From: CAVTAE01 sp051649365
GTDB taxonomy: Bacteria > Deinococcota > Deinococci > Deinococcales > Trueperaceae
DNA length: 61,183 bases
Assembly (NCBI GenBank): GCA_051649365.1
Contig: JBOFGY010000170.1
Span: 1-61,183 of the forward strand
Direction of reading: 5' to 3'
Position numbers and translations under genes: made by a program. Position 1 is the first letter of the stretch. The number at the start of each line of letters is the position of its first letter. The notes below the pieces were generated by a model. The model was not told the DNA's origin and did not search any database. It was given only the letters and a program-made list of their open reading frames with translations. Shown piece after piece: positions 9,679 to 17,202 of the stretch.

Positions 9679-9755
9679 AGCTGTCAGCCATCAGCTTTCA
9701 GCTCTCAGCAAAACCAAAAGCCTTAGCTGACGGCTGAGAGCTGAAAGCTGAGAGC
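9679..9755. repeat. palindromic AGCTG-type intergenic element, copy 1
   Basis: Left arm 9679-9709 and right arm 9726-9755 are imperfect inverted copies built from CAGCTYTCAGC units. It fills the gap between sufC and sufB and ends just before the sufB ribosome site. Related elements occur at 14977-15050 and 52115-52169. In mRNA it would form a long hairpin. Confidence 0.85.
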
Positions 9756-9774
9756 TTTCCCGAAGGGAGAACAC

Positions 9775-11223
9775 ATGTCCGACATTATCGTTCCAACCAT
9801 GACCGCCCACCCCGATGCCGCGAAGCTCGAGGGGATGACACACGAGAATCAATACAACTTCAGGCTCAGCGAAGATTATGCTTTTAGAAGCGAGAAGGGC
9901 CTCAGTAAACGTGTCGTTGAACAAATCAGCTACATGAAAAACGAGCCTGAGTGGATGCTGAAGTTTCGTTTGAACGCTTTGGAAATCGCCGAGAAAAAAG
10001 GTCGCCCCAAGTGGGGGCCAACCTCTGTACATTCGCTGAATTTTGACGAGATTTATTTCTACATCCGTCCGCAAGACAAGCAAGGCACCACCGACAACTG
10101 GGATGAAATTCCTGAAGAAGTCCGCAAGACTTATCAACGCCTCGGCGTTCCCGAAGCCGAACAGCGCATCCTCGCTGGTGTAGGCGCACAATACGAATCA
10201 GAGATGGTCTACCACTCACTGAAAGAAGAGTGGACACGCCAAGGTGTGATTTTCCTGGACACAGACACAGGTCTCAAAGAATATCCCGAGATTTTCAAAG
10301 AGCACTTTGCGACTGTCGTGCCGCCTGAAGATAATTATTTTGCTGCGGTGAACAGTGCCGTGTGGTCGGGTGGGTCATTTGTGTACGTGCCAGCAGGCGT
10401 ACAAATCGAAGTGCCTCTGCAAGCCTACTTCTTGATTAACGCACAAAGCGCAGGGCAGTTCGAGCGCACGCTCATCATTGGTGAAAAGGGCAGCAAGTTT
10501 CACTACATTGAAGGATGCACCGCACCCGCTTACACCACCGATGCGTTTCACAGTGGCGTGATTGAAATTATCGTAAAAGAAGACGCGAAGGCACGTTACA
10601 CGACGATTCAAAACTGGTCACACAATGTTTTCAACCTCGTTACCCAGCGCGCACTCGTCTACAAAAATGCTTCGATGGGCTGGCTTGACGGCAACCTTGG
10701 CAGCAAGACGACAATGAAATATCCGAGCTGTTACCTCATGGAAGAAGGCGCACGCGGTGAAGTGCTCTCGATTGCCTTTGCTAGTGACGGCCAGTGGCAA
10801 GACGCAGGTGCCAAGATGGTTCACGTCGGGCCAAACACGAGCAGCAGTGTGGTGAGCAAATCAATTTCTAAAGGCACAGGGCGCGCCAGCTATCGTGGTT
10901 TGGTACAAATCCACGAAGGTGCAACGAATGCCCGCAGCAACGTAGAGTGTGATGCACTCCTGCTTGACGAAAACGCCAAGACGGATACCTATCCGTATAT
11001 TGAAATTAACGAGAAGACGGCACACATTGGTCACGAAGCAACCGTGTCTAAACTTAATGACGAGCAAATCTTTTACCTGATGTCGCGTGGTCTGCCCGAA
11101 GCTGAAGCGGCTGCGCTGATTGTTCGGGGTTTCTTGGAGCCCGTCGCTAAAGAGTTGCCGCTCGAGTACGCCGTAGAACTAAATAGATTGATTGAACTCG
11201 AGATGGAAGGCTCTGTCGGCTAA
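9775..11223 (+). CDS. sufB: Fe-S cluster scaffold protein SufB
   Basis: A 482-residue SufB, the scaffold subunit of the SufBC2D complex. The start ATG follows AAGGGAG. Family landmarks include GGSFVYVPAGVQIEVPLQAY, NWSHNVFNLVTQRA, the beta-helix core, and NARSNVECDALLLDENAKTDTYP near residue 390, holding the conserved cysteine region, then EATVSKLNDEQIFYLMSRGL. Length is standard. An unrelated block of five small genes separates it from sufD, although in most genomes sufB and sufD are adjacent. Confidence 0.97.
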   Translation: MSDIIVPTMTAHPDAAKLEGMTHENQYNFRLSEDYAFRSEKGLSKRVVEQISYMKNEPEWMLKFRLNALEIAEKKGRPKWGPTSVHSLNFDEIYFYIRPQDKQGTTDNWDEIPEEVRKTYQRLGVPEAEQRILAGVGAQYESEMVYHSLKEEWTRQGVIFLDTDTGLKEYPEIFKEHFATVVPPEDNYFAAVNSAVWSGGSFVYVPAGVQIEVPLQAYFLINAQSAGQFERTLIIGEKGSKFHYIEGCTAPAYTTDAFHSGVIEIIVKEDAKARYTTIQNWSHNVFNLVTQRALVYKNASMGWLDGNLGSKTTMKYPSCYLMEEGARGEVLSIAFASDGQWQDAGAKMVHVGPNTSSSVVSKSISKGTGRASYRGLVQIHEGATNARSNVECDALLLDENAKTDTYPYIEINEKTAHIGHEATVSKLNDEQIFYLMSRGLPEAEAAALIVRGFLEPVAKELPLEYAVELNRLIELEMEGSVG

Positions 11224-11231
11224 TTTCTTAA

Positions 11232-11723
11232 ATGATTGTCGTGCGTAAGTCCTCACTCAATGATGCAGCTAGCATTTCCCGATTATGTATTGAGGCTTGG
11301 TGGGAAACTTACGCCGATATTCTTCCGCGTGAAGAAATAGAAGATATTACAGAAAACTGGTACAGCCTTGAGCAAGTTAAGAACCATATAGCACCACGCG
11401 AACGTTGGGATGGCTGGATTGTTGCAGAAGAATCAGGAAATGTTTTGGGTGTTGCAGGTGCTGGTATGACTTCTGAAACTGAGACTGAGCTTTTTGATCT
11501 TTATGTTGATATTCATTGTAAAAGAAAAGGAATTGGCAGCAAGTTACTCGAGGAAGTTACAAAAAAAGCTAAACACAAAGGTGCAAAAGAACAATGGGCT
11601 GCCATCATCCAAAACAATATGAAAGGTATCCCATTTTACTTGGCTCAAGGCTTCGTACAACGTGGCGAAAGAACCTATCCTGATGGTAGTAATCCAACAC
11701 TTTTATTCTGGCGAGAGATTTAA
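11232..11723 (+). CDS. GNAT-family N-acetyltransferase (copy A)
   Basis: A 163-residue GNAT acetyltransferase. The acetyl-CoA-binding segment appears as RKGIGSKLLEEV (about 100-111), and the C-terminal GIPFYLAQGFVQRGER is the usual strand-helix-strand. The substrate is unknown. It is clearly a paralogue of the gene at 12436-12927: the two align end to end without gaps and share the ending NPTLLFWREI or DPTLLFWREI. It begins eight bases after sufB with no obvious ribosome site, so translation may be coupled. Confidence 0.85.
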   Translation: MIVVRKSSLNDAASISRLCIEAWWETYADILPREEIEDITENWYSLEQVKNHIAPRERWDGWIVAEESGNVLGVAGAGMTSETETELFDLYVDIHCKRKGIGSKLLEEVTKKAKHKGAKEQWAAIIQNNMKGIPFYLAQGFVQRGERTYPDGSNPTLLFWREI

Positions 11724-11724
11724 G

Positions 11725-11784
11725 ATGATTCATATTATTCGTGAACGCGCTAGCAAAGAACAGATGCAGGAGAAATTGAAATGA
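11725..11784 (+). pseudogene. truncated 5' end of a DUF5674 gene
   Basis: Nineteen codons beginning MIHIIRERASKEQMQ match the start of the intact DUF5674 gene at 12928 almost exactly. They then diverge and stop at TGA, which overlaps the ATG of the next gene. This shows that the duplicated unit covered GNAT copy A and at least the beginning of its downstream neighbour. Its AGGAG now serves as ribosome site for the transporter gene. Confidence 0.85.
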
Positions 11785-12452
11785 CTCTGCGTTTTGCCCA
11801 AAACACGACCCAGCGTTTATACCAGTACGCTTTGCTACTCGGTATTTTTACGCTTGTTTACAACTTACTCGAGGGCATCATCTCCATCTCTTACGGCGTG
11901 AGTGATGAAGCCCTGGTCTTGTTTGGCTTTGGCGTGGATAGTTTTATTGAATGTCTATCAGGACTTGGCATCATCGCCATGATTTTGCGTATTCAGCGCA
12001 ACCCCGAAGCGTCCAAAACTAATTTTGAGAAAACTGCGCTTCGCATTACAGGTGTTGCATTTTACTTGCTGACGGCTGGGCTTATTCTTACCGCGCTTCT
12101 TAGCATCATCACAGCGCATAAGCCAGAAACAACCATCGTTGGTTTAATTATCTCGCTGATTTCAATTGTCGTCATGCTTGCTCTCGTGGCAGCAAAGCGT
12201 AATGTGGGTCATAAGTTAAACTCTGCACCGATTCTTGCTGATGCCAACTGCACGATGACTTGTGTTTATATGTCAGTGATTCTGCTAGGCTCGAGCCTCG
12301 TGTTTCAACTAACGGGCTTTGGCTATATTGAAAGTGTTGGGCTTTTGGGCTTGAGTTATTTTTCGTTTAGAGAAGGGCGGGAGGCTTTAGGGAAAGCAAG
12401 CAAAGCTAGTGATGTTTGCGGTTGTAGCCACGAGAATGATTACAATGCGTAG
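11781..12452 (+). CDS. CDF-like membrane transporter
   Basis: A 223-residue membrane protein with about six predicted helices, resembling the transmembrane part of cation diffusion facilitators. The motif GVDSFIECLSG in helix 2 and ADANCTMTCVYMS near residue 150 occupy the positions of the metal-site helices. The C-terminal cytoplasmic domain of typical CDF proteins is absent, and the tail has a Cys-Gly-Cys-His cluster that might touch metal. Substrate is unproven; a heavy metal is likely. The gene interrupts the duplicated GNAT/DUF5674 unit and overlaps both neighbours. Confidence 0.7.
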   Translation: MTLRFAQNTTQRLYQYALLLGIFTLVYNLLEGIISISYGVSDEALVLFGFGVDSFIECLSGLGIIAMILRIQRNPEASKTNFEKTALRITGVAFYLLTAGLILTALLSIITAHKPETTIVGLIISLISIVVMLALVAAKRNVGHKLNSAPILADANCTMTCVYMSVILLGSSLVFQLTGFGYIESVGLLGLSYFSFREGREALGKASKASDVCGCSHENDYNA

Positions 12453-12927
12453 AGCCTCACCAAACGACGCAGCAAGAATCTCTGAGCTTTGTTCTGAGGC
12501 TTGGTGGGATACCTACGCCAATATTCTTTCAGAAGAAGACATTAAAGAAATCACTGAGGGTTGGTATGGCCTCGAGCAAGTCAAGCAATACATAAACCCC
12601 CGCGAACGTTGGGATGGTTGGTGGGTTGCTGACGAGGCTGGCAAAATCGTCGGCGCGAGTGGCTGGGGGATGACCTCAGAAACTGAGACAGAAATTTTTG
12701 ACCTTTATGTTGATGTAGGACGCAGAAGTGAAGGTATTGGTAGCCAATTACTCGAGATTGCCACGACAGAAGCTAGAGTAAAAGGAGCCAAAAAACAGTG
12801 GGCTGCTGTCATCAAAAACAATTCAAAAGGTATTCCGTTTTATTTGGCTCGAGGTTTTATCCAACGCGGTGAAAGAACTTATCCTGACAGCAGTGATCCG
12901 ACACTTTTATTCTGGCGAGAGATTTAG
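12436..12927 (+). CDS. GNAT-family N-acetyltransferase (copy B)
   Basis: A 163-residue paralogue of the enzyme at 11232. The start at 12436 (MITMRRASPNDAA) was chosen because it matches copy A exactly in length; it overlaps the transporter gene by 17 bases. The acetyl-CoA loop reads RSEGIGSQLLEI. Its stop codon is followed at once by the ATG of the DUF5674 gene, so these two are surely co-translated. The target is unknown. Confidence 0.85.
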   Translation: MITMRRASPNDAARISELCSEAWWDTYANILSEEDIKEITEGWYGLEQVKQYINPRERWDGWWVADEAGKIVGASGWGMTSETETEIFDLYVDVGRRSEGIGSQLLEIATTEARVKGAKKQWAAVIKNNSKGIPFYLARGFIQRGERTYPDSSDPTLLFWREI

Positions 12928-13272
12928 ATGATTCATATTATCCGCGAACGCGCTACTAAGGAACAGATGCAGGAAATGCTCGAGGCTTACAAAGAGACAC
13001 AGTACATTAAACTTGCTGTAGATATTGAACAAGAAATAGCAGCAGGTGGCGCAGGGTGGCATTATGAATGTGAAGAGGTTTTACTCGAGGCAAGAAGTGA
13101 ACAAGCGAATGTTTGGGGTGCTGGATGGTACTGGCAGAACAAAAGCATCCGCTACGATTCCATGATTAACCGCCGTCCGCCACAAAATCGCTCTGACGAA
13201 GTTGATGACCCTGAACTAAGAAAGCGCGTCGAGCAAGTAATTCTGAAACTATTTGATGGAGTTGAGCCATGA
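12928..13272 (+). CDS. DUF5674 family protein
   Basis: A 114-residue small soluble protein of the DUF5674 family, recognisable from the N-terminal IIRERATKEQMQEML, the middle KLAVDIEQEIAAGGAGWHYECEEVLLE and the arginine-rich INRRPPQNRS. The family has no assigned function that I know of. It begins directly after GNAT copy B and overlaps the next gene by four bases (ATGA). Confidence 0.75.
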   Translation: MIHIIRERATKEQMQEMLEAYKETQYIKLAVDIEQEIAAGGAGWHYECEEVLLEARSEQANVWGAGWYWQNKSIRYDSMINRRPPQNRSDEVDDPELRKRVEQVILKLFDGVEP

Positions 13273-13631
13273 CCGCAACAGATTTTGAAAGGCGTAAAGC
13301 AGGATTTCTGAAACAACCCTTACCTCGCCGTCTTGGAAATTTAGCTGTTAATGTTAAGCGCATCACTGCACACGCCGATGACACGACAAAAGAAGGTGCA
13401 TTATTTTGGTTAGTAGAAACCCGTCATCTTGCTGAGTGGTCAAAGGTAGATGCTTCTGAAAAATTACAAACTGATTTATCTCACCTTGTAGAGCAACTTT
13501 CAGAATGGGAATCAACTTGGAACGAAATATGGCTAGACTCTCAGAAAAAATCAGAGATTGAAACCCTCGCAAAATCTTGGTCAGAATCTTTATACGAAAA
13601 AATGGACGAACTCTTAGCAGTTAAAGTTTAA
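13269..13631 (+). CDS. conserved hypothetical protein, 120 aa
   Basis: I do not recognise a family. The product is small, soluble and mainly helical, rich in Trp (W47, W54 and others) and charged residues, without signal peptide. Its start overlaps the DUF5674 stop (ATGA), which suggests joint translation. It closes the inserted block before sufD. Confidence 0.6.
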   Translation: MTATDFERRKAGFLKQPLPRRLGNLAVNVKRITAHADDTTKEGALFWLVETRHLAEWSKVDASEKLQTDLSHLVEQLSEWESTWNEIWLDSQKKSEIETLAKSWSESLYEKMDELLAVKV

Positions 13632-13651
13632 GCTCGAGGAGGATTATATTC

Positions 13652-14974
13652 ATGGCAACATTAACCGACAACCCAGTGATTTCAAGAGATACGATTGAGC
13701 GTATCATCACGAGGCATAACGAACCCGCCTGGCTCGCCGAAGAACGCCGCGCCGCAATGCGCTCTTTTGAGGGAATGGCTTTCCCAACAGAGCGCGACGA
13801 AGAGTGGCGTTACACGCAGCTCAAACGCTTTGCGCTAAATAACTTAGACATCGTAGACGCACCCAAAGATAAAAGTGTGAGTGAACGTATCCGCATGAGG
13901 ATGACCGACTCGGACGCAGAAGGCATCATCGTTCACAAGGGCAACCAAGTCGTTCACTATGAAGCGAAAATTGCTGAGTCAGGCGTGATTTTCACCGACT
14001 TGCGAACAGCTTTGCAAAAACACGAAGCTCTTGTGAAAGAACATTTATTTACTGCTGTCAACGCTACGCAAACCAAATACAGCGCACTGAACGCTGCGCT
14101 TTGGGAAAACGGCACGTTCGTTTATGTTCCAAAAAATGTCGAAGTGAGCTTGCCACTTGGTGCCTTTATCACCGCAGATAAAGGTGGCATCATCGCGCCA
14201 AGAACGCTCATCGTTGTAGAGGCAAACGCCAAAGCTACCTTCATTGACGAATACAGTAGCGAAGAATTTGGCGAAAGACTTTTTGTTTCGGGTGCTACCG
14301 AGCTTATTCTTAAAGATGGTGCCAAGCTGCGTTATGTCAATTTGCAAAACTGGTCTCGCACGGTGGCGCACATCAATAAAATGCAGGCCAGGCTAGACAG
14401 AAACAGCAGGCTCGAGTCCTTAACCGTCAGTCTTGGCGCAGACGCTGCCAGAGCAGAAGTTGAAAGCGTGCTGGACGGCCCAGGCAGTGAGTCCGAAATG
14501 CTCGGGCTATATTTTGCAGATAAAGGGCAGCATTACAACCAATACACGCTGCAACACCACAGCAAAGATCATGCTTTTAGCGATTTGCTTTTTAAGGGCG
14601 CGCTGCGTGACTCGAGCACCGCCGTTTATTCAGGCATCATCAAGGTTGACGAGAAGGCACAGAAGACAGATGCCTACCAAACCAACCGCAACTTTTTGTT
14701 AGACAGAGAAAGTGAAGCCGTCAGTATTCCGCAGTTAGAAATTGGGGCGAACGACGTAAAATGCTCGCACGGCTCCTCGGTCTCCCCCGTTCCCGAAGAC
14801 CAGCGTTTTTATCTGATGTCCAGGGGCCTTAAACCCGAAGTCGCCGAACACGTTTTGGTCACGAGCTTTTTGCACGAAGTAACGAGCCGCGTCACCCTGC
14901 CTAAAGTCGCAGAGTACGTGGAGCGCATCGTGCAGGCGAAACTGGGTGTACCTGGCGTGAAAGAAAAATTATAG
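13652..14974 (+). CDS. sufD: Fe-S cluster assembly protein SufD
   Basis: A 440-residue SufD, partner of SufB in the SufBC2D scaffold. The N-terminal helical region contains PAWLAEERRAAMRSFEGMAFPTERDEEWRYT, and the beta-helix core contains ENGTFVYVPKNVEVSLPLGAF, NLQNWSRTVAHINKMQARLDR and CSHGSSVSPVPEDQRFYLMSRGL with the conserved Cys and His. It lies 20 bases after the 120-aa hypothetical gene and has its own AGGAGG ribosome site. Confidence 0.96.
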   Translation: MATLTDNPVISRDTIERIITRHNEPAWLAEERRAAMRSFEGMAFPTERDEEWRYTQLKRFALNNLDIVDAPKDKSVSERIRMRMTDSDAEGIIVHKGNQVVHYEAKIAESGVIFTDLRTALQKHEALVKEHLFTAVNATQTKYSALNAALWENGTFVYVPKNVEVSLPLGAFITADKGGIIAPRTLIVVEANAKATFIDEYSSEEFGERLFVSGATELILKDGAKLRYVNLQNWSRTVAHINKMQARLDRNSRLESLTVSLGADAARAEVESVLDGPGSESEMLGLYFADKGQHYNQYTLQHHSKDHAFSDLLFKGALRDSSTAVYSGIIKVDEKAQKTDAYQTNRNFLLDRESEAVSIPQLEIGANDVKCSHGSSVSPVPEDQRFYLMSRGLKPEVAEHVLVTSFLHEVTSRVTLPKVAEYVERIVQAKLGVPGVKEKL

Positions 14975-14976
14975 AT

Positions 14977-15050
14977 AGCTCACAGCTATCAGCTATCAGT
15001 CGTCAGCTAAAAAAATTTTGCTGAAAGCTGATAGCTGACGGCTGATGGCT
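14977..15050. repeat. palindromic AGCTG-type intergenic element, copy 2
   Basis: Left arm 14977-15008 and right arm 15020-15050 are inverted copies of CAGCTATCAGC-like units around an A/T-rich centre. It fills the sufD-Rieske gap. It is closer to copy 3 (52115-52169) than to copy 1. Confidence 0.85.
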
Positions 15051-15060
15051 TGGAGCCTTT

Positions 15061-15378
15061 ATGACGAGCGAAAAAATATCCGTAGGCAACGTTTCAGACT
15101 TCACCGACAACACCATGAAATCCGTAGAGGTTGCAGGTAACAGCGTTCTCGTGATTTATCAGGGTGGTAAGTTTTACGCCATACCTGACCAATGTACTCA
15201 CGCTAAGTTTCCCTTGCATGACGGGGAACTTTTAGAAGGCAAAGTGAAATGTCAATATCACGGCGCGACGTATGATTTGGAAACGGGCAAACCTTCACTA
15301 CCTGCTGTGAAAAAAATTCGGCTGTATCAAACCGAAGTCGCAGACGATACTGTATTTGTTATTTATCAGGAAAACTAA
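15061..15378 (+). CDS. Rieske-type [2Fe-2S] ferredoxin
   Basis: A 105-residue soluble Rieske protein. The cluster ligands are C45-x-H47 (QCTHA) and C64-x2-H67 (CQYHG), with the usual surrounding KFYAIPDQCTHA and TYDLETGKP. It has no membrane anchor, so it resembles dioxygenase-type or assimilatory nitrite reductase small-subunit Rieske ferredoxins. Its place right after sufD suggests service as an electron carrier in Fe-S assembly or related redox chemistry, a common association in Thermus and Deinococcus relatives. Confidence 0.92.
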   Translation: MTSEKISVGNVSDFTDNTMKSVEVAGNSVLVIYQGGKFYAIPDQCTHAKFPLHDGELLEGKVKCQYHGATYDLETGKPSLPAVKKIRLYQTEVADDTVFVIYQEN

Positions 15379-15400
15379 CCGTTCAGCACATCCCTGTCAG

Positions 15401-15420
15401 CAAGGGGCTTCAGCCCCTTG
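15401..15420. repeat. AAGGGGCT-type perfect hairpin
   Basis: CAAGGGGCTTCAGCCCCTTG is an almost loop-free inverted repeat, followed by TAAAAA. A second, bulged copy lies at 15486-15510. They may stop transcription after the suf genes, but there is no proper T tract. Confidence 0.75.
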
Positions 15421-15527
15421 TAAAAACCACCAAAAGGATCATGAATGACACCCGAAAACATTTCAAATTTTTCAATCATCGGCGCAGCAAGGGGCTAAAG
15501 CCACCTTGCTAAGATTGGCGAACTTTT

Positions 15528-15911
15528 ATGAATCTCAACGCAATTCACCACATTGCCGTCATCTGCTCTGATTACAAAGCATCAAAACATTTCTACACAG
15601 AAATTTTAGGACTTACAATTTTGCGCGAAACGTACCGTGCTGAGCGAGATTCTTATAAACTTGACTTAGAGCTAAACGGTGTGCAACTCGAGCTTTTTTC
15701 GTTTCCAAGTCCACCTAATAGACCTTCGTATCCAGAGGCAAGAGGTTTACGCCATCTGGCTTTTGCTGTAGAAAATTTGGATGAATATGTAAAATACCTC
15801 GAGTCTCACAACATAAAAAGTGAGCCTATTCGTGTGGATGAACTTACAGGTAAACGCTTTACCTTTTTTGCAGACCCAGATGCTTTGCCGCTCGAGCTAT
15901 ACGAAACTTAA
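15528..15911 (+). CDS. VOC/glyoxalase-family protein (GloA2-like)
   Basis: A 127-residue vicinal-oxygen-chelate protein with two beta-alpha-beta-beta-beta modules. The first begins AIHHIAVICSDYKASKHFYTEILG, the second GLRHLAFAVENLDEYVKYLE. Putative metal ligands are His8, a Glu in QLELF, His in RHLAF and Glu in PLELYE. The pattern matches the GloA2/SMU1112-like subgroup. Exact substrate unknown; detoxification of an aldehyde is likely. Confidence 0.85.
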   Translation: MNLNAIHHIAVICSDYKASKHFYTEILGLTILRETYRAERDSYKLDLELNGVQLELFSFPSPPNRPSYPEARGLRHLAFAVENLDEYVKYLESHNIKSEPIRVDELTGKRFTFFADPDALPLELYET

Positions 15912-15914
15912 GAG

Positions 15915-16496
15915 TTACTCTTTTTTACCTATAGGCGAATACTCTCTCGAGCGTCCTTTGACATGCCACTTTACTTCATTGATATCCGCCCTTGCATTGA
16001 CAGCTCTTGCCAGCACAAAAAGCAAATCAGACAAACGATTGAGAAACACCGCCACATGTTCGTTGATTTGTTCTTCACGTTTGAGTGTTGTCACCTCGCG
16101 CTCAGCGCGGCGGGCAATAGTTCGGGCCAAGTGTAACGCGGCTGAAGACGGATGACCACCGGGCAAAATAAAGTTAGTGAGTGGTGTATTGTCATAGCGG
16201 TCTATAAGTTGCTCTAGATAGCTAACGTCTTGTTCGTCAATCGGTGAAACATTCTTGCGGTAGTTTGACTCATTGGGTGTTGCCAGGTCTGCACCGACAT
16301 CGAAAAGTGCATTTTGCAAGTGGGCTAAATCTTTATCCATCGCTTCATCTTGCAAGTGTGAACGCGCCATGCCAATGGCAGAGTTGGCTTCGTCTACGGT
16401 GCCATACGTATTCACACGCAATGAATCTTTTGCAACACGCTCACCACCATATAGTCCTGTTTCGCCTTTGTCACCTGTTTTGGTATAAATTTTCAT
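15915..16496 (-). CDS. PduO-type cob(I)alamin adenosyltransferase
   Basis: A 193-residue ATP:corrinoid adenosyltransferase of the PduO family. It transfers adenosyl from ATP to cob(I)alamin or cobinamide to make the coenzyme form of B12. The N-terminal ATP site KIYTKTGDKGETGLYGGERV, the segment YGTVDEANSAIGMAR, FILPGGHPSSAALHLARTIARRAER and the tail LNRLSDLLFVLAR are all diagnostic. It converges with the VOC gene, three bases apart. No other B12 gene is in the window. Confidence 0.96.
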   Translation of the reverse strand: MKIYTKTGDKGETGLYGGERVAKDSLRVNTYGTVDEANSAIGMARSHLQDEAMDKDLAHLQNALFDVGADLATPNESNYRKNVSPIDEQDVSYLEQLIDRYDNTPLTNFILPGGHPSSAALHLARTIARRAEREVTTLKREEQINEHVAVFLNRLSDLLFVLARAVNARADINEVKWHVKGRSREYSPIGKKE

Positions 16497-16560
16497 GGAG
16501 TCACCTTAACGCACCTGAGCTTCTACCATAAAGGCATGAAGACACAAAGCAGCATTTCAG

Positions 16561-16598
16561 GAATATAGAATGTAGAAGTTCTTCTACATTCTATATTC
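16561..16598. terminator. long perfect hairpin, likely terminator
   Basis: An 18-bp arm (GAATATAGAATGTAGAAG) pairs perfectly with 16581-16598 across a two-base gap. It sits just after the stop of the minus-strand ABA4-like gene and could end that transcript. The flanks are T/A-rich but have no long T run on the minus strand. Confidence 0.55.
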
Positions 16599-16611
16599 TG
16601 CTTTTAGCTAA

Positions 16612-17037
16612 CTAATTCAACGTCCGCACGGGGTCAGTTTTTGTTTTGCGCTGCCGCACTAGCAAATAAATCATAAGCCCGAGTGGGCCGGCGAACAGTG
16701 TCACAATCAAGAACAGCGTTGGATTAATACCCCAGTATTTCGCGTCCCTAAAAATCCATACACCTGTAAACAAATCGAGGGTAATAAAATGCGCCCAAGC
16801 TACCAGAAACCCCCACTCACTGCTCAACCCTTGGCGAATGCCATCAAAGGTTAAACTTAAACCGCCACCTTGAAACATAGATACCACAATAAAAATGACG
16901 TAAACCGCAGCCAGTCCAATAAAGTACCAATAGGACATCACGAGACGCTGCGTGTACTTGGTACGCGGGAAAAGAATCATCCCTAACCATAAAGGCATGG
17001 GCAGTAGATTGAGCAGGTTGAAAAGATTTTGTGCCAT
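16612..17037 (-). CDS. ABA4-like (DUF4281) membrane protein
   Basis: A 141-residue integral membrane protein with four predicted helices. The pattern MPLWLGMILFPRTKYTQRL, WAHFITLDLFTGVWIFRDA and LFAGPLGLMIYLLVR identifies the ABA4-like family. The plant founder, ABA4, is needed for neoxanthin synthesis; bacterial members are mostly uncharacterised. No carotenoid gene is nearby, so a pigment role is only a guess. It lies divergent to the pullulanase gene. Confidence 0.85.
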   Translation of the reverse strand: MAQNLFNLLNLLPMPLWLGMILFPRTKYTQRLVMSYWYFIGLAAVYVIFIVVSMFQGGGLSLTFDGIRQGLSSEWGFLVAWAHFITLDLFTGVWIFRDAKYWGINPTLFLIVTLFAGPLGLMIYLLVRQRKTKTDPVRTLN

Positions 17038-17202
17038 ACCGTAGTTTAACGCAAGGGGTGTCTTTACTTACTAATACTGGTTACTGAGTGATAAACTATG
17101 CAAACTGCATACAGGTCTATTCAACATCACGCTCAACATCCATCTTGCCATCATAGACTAAATTATGTCAGCTGCTAAAGCTCGAGAAAGGACAATGACT
17201 TT

